Assembly: GCA_026625165.1 (NCBI GenBank)
Contig: CP112999.1
Span: 1,178,001 to 1,242,000, forward strand
Reading direction: 5' to 3'
Length of the DNA: 64,000 bases
Source: Methanoregula sp.
GTDB lineage: Archaea; Halobacteriota; Methanomicrobia; Methanomicrobiales; Methanospirillaceae
In this document: positions 61,377 through 64,000 of the stretch, in pieces
How positions within the stretch are numbered: the stretch's first letter is position 1
Layout of the letters: each line of letters begins with the position of its first letter
Made by a program: the position numbers and the translations under genes
The notes under the pieces: generated by a model
The model's database searches: none
Seen by the model: only the letters and a program-made list of their open reading frames with translations
Told to the model about the DNA's origin: nothing

Positions 61377-62762
61377 TCATTCCTTTTTCTGCACAACGAT
61401 CGTAAACGCCGTCCCTGCCGTCCGGTCAAGCTCGATCGTACCGCTCAACTGTTCCACCAGGCTCACCACCAACCGGTGCCCAAGCGATTGTTTATTTCTC
61501 ATCCAGTCAAGGTCTTTTGGTATCCCGATCCCCGTGTCCCTGATGGAGAGCACAATGGTGTCAGCTTCCCGGCGTCCTGCAATGGTGATCTCCCCCGGAG
61601 TCCCTTTGGGAAACGCGTACTTGATTGAGTTTGAGAGGAGTTCGTTGATGATAAGGCTGATAGGAATTGCTGTGTTTATTGAAATCTGTATATCTTTCAA
61701 TTCAACATTCAATCGGATGACTTCAGGGTTTACCTTATAGAACTTGAAAAGGCTCGTTCCTAAAAATGTGACAATTTCAGACAGGTCGATCCTGGAGATG
61801 TCTTCGGCACGGCACATCCTCTCGTGGACATGTGCCATCGCCATAATGCGGTTCTGGAACTCTCCCAGTATATCCAGTAATTTCCGATCTTTGATATTCC
61901 GGGACTGGAGGCTGATGAGACTTAAAATAACCTGGAGGTTGTTCTTCACCCGGTGGTGGATCTCTTTAAGCAGCGTCCCTCTCTCTTTGAGGGAGACATT
62001 GAGCTGCGCAGTGCGGTCAGCTACTTTCTGCTCCAGTCCCTCAGCGAACTGCCGCATCTGCTCCTCTGCCTGTTTGCGCTCGGTGATGTCCTTGTAATCC
62101 TCAACAATGCCAATAACATCACCGCCAGATCCCCTGAAGGGAGTTGCAGTTACGATGCAGGGAATTTTTTTACCGTCTGCACGTACTTTTTCCACCTCAT
62201 TCTCAACACACTCCTCACCGCAGAGGATTCTGGTCAGAGGACAACCGGGAGTATGACACCGGTGGCCTGGAAACACTTCATAACACTTCCTGCCTGCTGC
62301 CTTGTCCCTGCTTATGCCTGCCATTTTCAGGAACGTCTCGTTCATCCGGAGCACGCTGAAATCCTTATCAACCACCCGCATGCCATCAGCGGCAGTCTGG
62401 AATATCTGGTCCAGTTCTGCATGACTATCTTCAACTTTTCTCTCTTCTCTGGCAACCCGCTCACTTAAAAGGGCAACAACAGAGGACACGAATATAAATG
62501 AAAATCCCCGTAAATAATCCTCATCAATACCCACGTCCCCGCCGAAGAGCATGTGTCCTGTGATGAGAAACCCGGCTAAAAAGACTGCCACCACTATACC
62601 CTTTCTCTTCCACCAGAATGCCGCTAAAATAACCGGAATATAAAAGAAATGGGTAAATACATGAGAAATTTCAAGAACCAGATGGAAATAGACGGTCAGA
62701 AAACAACTGAAAGCGATAAGGACTGCCAAGACAATGATTTTTTGGTTTTCTTTAATTGTCAT
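61377..62762 (-). CDS. Membrane sensor histidine kinase (HisKA_2 type) with PAS domain
   Basis: 461 residues from the ATG at 62762, which has GGTGG just upstream. N-terminal 3-4 transmembrane helices (about 8-110), a PAS domain (about 120-235: TAADGMRVVDKDFSVLRMNE with a Cys-rich insert CHTPGCPLTRILCGEEC), then the phospho-acceptor EIHHRVKNNLQVILSLI and an HATPase domain (NELLSNSIKYAFPKG, IRDTGIGIPKD). The PAS Cys cluster suggests metal or redox sensing (inference). No response regulator gene is adjacent. Confidence 0.92.
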   Translation of the reverse strand: MTIKENQKIIVLAVLIAFSCFLTVYFHLVLEISHVFTHFFYIPVILAAFWWKRKGIVVAVFLAGFLITGHMLFGGDVGIDEDYLRGFSFIFVSSVVALLSERVAREERKVEDSHAELDQIFQTAADGMRVVDKDFSVLRMNETFLKMAGISRDKAAGRKCYEVFPGHRCHTPGCPLTRILCGEECVENEVEKVRADGKKIPCIVTATPFRGSGGDVIGIVEDYKDITERKQAEEQMRQFAEGLEQKVADRTAQLNVSLKERGTLLKEIHHRVKNNLQVILSLISLQSRNIKDRKLLDILGEFQNRIMAMAHVHERMCRAEDISRIDLSEIVTFLGTSLFKFYKVNPEVIRLNVELKDIQISINTAIPISLIINELLSNSIKYAFPKGTPGEITIAGRREADTIVLSIRDTGIGIPKDLDWMRNKQSLGHRLVVSLVEQLSGTIELDRTAGTAFTIVVQKKE

Positions 62763-62864
62763 GTTCCACCAATCCTTCTTAAGAGGTGTGACAATAAAAA
62801 TGATTCTCTGGAATCTCTCTAGAATTGCAAACAGAAATAACATCTCCATTGCATTCTTATTTAA

Positions 62865-63119
62865 ATGCCTTCCATCAGAGGTAAACCAAAAAAGCAGATT
62901 TCGTACAAATGTCCCCATGATCTATTACTAAAAATCAATGCCGCGATTGAGAATGGAGAATATGCTTCAAGAAATGACATAATTACAGCGGCTTTACGTA
63001 TATTTTTCGAGAATCACGATAAAACCTCGAAGGACGAGATAAAGGAATGGTTGATTTCCGATGAGGGAGAGGAATATTTAAAGAACCTGATCAGGGATGT
63101 CCGGGAAAAGGTGCAATAA
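62865..63119 (+). CDS. Ribbon-helix-helix DNA-binding protein
   Basis: 84 residues: ISYKCPHDLLLKINAAIENG, a beta strand, then EYASRNDIITAALRIFFEN, the CopG/Arc two-helix pattern. Acidic tail (ISDEGEEYLKNLIRDV). Often an antitoxin, but no toxin gene follows. Divergent from the kinase gene. Confidence 0.75.
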   Translation: MPSIRGKPKKQISYKCPHDLLLKINAAIENGEYASRNDIITAALRIFFENHDKTSKDEIKEWLISDEGEEYLKNLIRDVREKVQ

Positions 63120-63205
63120 GGATTAATGTACCTGTCTGATCCTGTACAGTCCCGAATTAATTTCTCATGGATCTTTGTTCAGGATAACTTGAACGTTTCA
63201 TCATC

Positions 63206-64000
63206 TCACCAACCAAAACCCTGAAACCTGATCCCAGGATTGCCTCTTGGGGCAGCCTTCTCCAGAATGCCAGTTCCGGAAGACTCCATGCCTTCAAAGT
63301 CGAGACTGCCATGAGGACGGTTGTCATACCAGTGAACGAATTCATCGAGTGACAAGAACTCATGTCTGAACCGTTTGCAGGTATGGAACTATTTCTCAAC
63401 TTTTCCATTGGTTTGGGCTCTGTAGAAATCATCGTTTTTCATAACGTTTTTGGGGGCGTTTGCCATTCCTTACAGGGACGGGCAAACTGAAGAAGATGTC
63501 CTGATAGACATCTTCGAGTTACATTGCCCCCGCCACTGCGGCAGCCCCCCTTGCGATATCCATTGAAAACCGGTTCATCATGGATCTCTTGTAATGATGT
63601 GAGATCAGGGATTTCTACATAGTCTTGGTTTGTTTGACGATGTTTCACCCATGCAACGATCGGTCAGATATCTCGTGTTTCAAGGTATTGCCTGAATTCA
63701 CTATCCCAATACCCATTCTCGTCCCTTCGATGAGCACCAGATTCACTGCCATGATCCATAATAAGTTCACGAAGAAAGCAGATCTGCCCGTATCCCTGGA
63801 CTGCACGTTCTACAACGATAATTGTGTTTTCCGTATTGATAGTGGCAGATTCACCGGTAGCGAGGATTTTACGTGATGAGTCATCCAGAATCGTGCAGAG
63901 TTTTAATCCGCTGAAGCCGTCTTCATACCAATCGATATGTCCGGCCGATATGCTATGTGGTCCCGTTCAAAGCGCACCCATTTTCTCTGCTTCTTCTTAG
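63206..64000 (-). pseudogene. Decayed rve/IS481-like transposase, split by a MITE
   Basis: Reading the minus strand across lesions gives an integrase core: ISAGHIDWYEDGFSGLKLCT, ILDDSSRKILATGE, IMDHGSE, IVAWVKHRQTN, then, after the inserted element, QTNGKVEK, FHTCKRFRHEFLSLDEFVHW, YDNRPHGSLDFEG. Lesions: a frameshift near 63945, TGA at 63664-63666 (from CGA), TAG at 63389-63391 (from TGG), and the 209-bp insertion at 63416-63624. The N-terminal part lies beyond the window. Confidence 0.8.
63416..63624. mobile_element. 209-bp MITE with 8-bp target duplication
   Basis: Ends GGCTCTGTAGAAAT and (complemented) GACTATGTAGAAAT, 12 of 14 alike and like the 1009-bp element at 29597. TTGGTTTG lies on both sides (63408-63415 and 63625-63632), a direct target duplication. 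The interior has the two hairpins of the family at 63458-63487 (GTTTGCC/GGCAAAC) and 63492-63515 (GAAGATGTC/GACATCTTC). It splits the transposase remnant at QTN. Confidence 0.88.

Overview
The window comes from the chromosome of a motile methanogenic archaeon, most likely of the order Methanomicrobiales (Methanoregula/Methanosphaerula-like). The placement is an inference from gene content. It rests on an archaellum operon of the methanogen type, a fused Fae-Hps enzyme, archaeal aIF5A, ABCE1, pelota and RqcH, Thi4/ThiN thiamine genes, an archaeal UMP kinase, and a tRNA-Trp whose intron carries a box C/D guide RNA. No rRNA operon, CRISPR array or complete prophage is visible.

Layout. 0-10 kb: the tail of a pilin-like gene, carAB, a ferritin-like protein, a thiol-redox operon (glutaredoxin, ferredoxin:thioredoxin reductase with a rubredoxin tail, thioredoxin-fold protein), carbonic anhydrase, a Mut7-C protein, AmrS and UMP kinase. 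10-14.5 kb: tRNA-Pro, endonuclease III, a four-gene run of two Pit/DUF47 phosphate-transport pairs, and tRNA-Ala. 14.6-22 kb: an unusual fusion of a CrtC-like lipocalin domain with a polyprenyl synthase, then a tandemly duplicated convergent pair of membrane proteins (CFI-box protein facing a short-helix/DUF4190-like protein). 22-28.5 kb: a methylthioadenosine/5'-deoxyadenosine recycling pair, a secreted ComEC-like metallo-beta-lactamase with DUF3006, intron-containing tRNA-Trp, fae-hps, and a HicBA module bracketed by a decayed second copy of the hps 3' end.

28.5-36 kb: an AT-rich orphan gene and a 1-kb insertion sequence, then NAD kinase with an FBPase/IMPase-family phosphatase, a 49-bp tandem repeat, aIF5A with agmatinase, and a RelBE-like pair. 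35.6-47.5 kb: one archaellin gene, a G-run-rich repeat-bearing non-coding stretch, more toxin-antitoxin genes (HicBA, an orphan HicB, RelE/antitoxin), then the archaellum operon arlCDE-G-F-F-H-I-J plus a membrane protein of unknown function. 47.6-51 kb: a helical-repeat protein, ABCE1 and an EMC6-like protein. 51-55.8 kb: an AT-rich accessory island with an AN1/CAP-domain membrane protein, three lipoproteins and a 93-bp MITE of the insertion sequence. 55.8-64 kb: RqcH-pelota, Thi4/ThiN, two GC-rich gene-free stretches, a sensor histidine kinase, a ribbon-helix-helix protein, and a decayed rve-type transposase gene split by a second MITE.

The least explained signals are: a dispersed family of short hairpins whose stems show compensatory changes (one copy sits in the tRNA-Trp intron); the lipocalin-polyprenyl synthase fusion with exact oligo-T repeats in its coding sequence; the G-run repeat region behind the archaellin gene; the duplicated CFI-box pair; and the lipoprotein genes that share promoter and signal-peptide DNA but not bodies.
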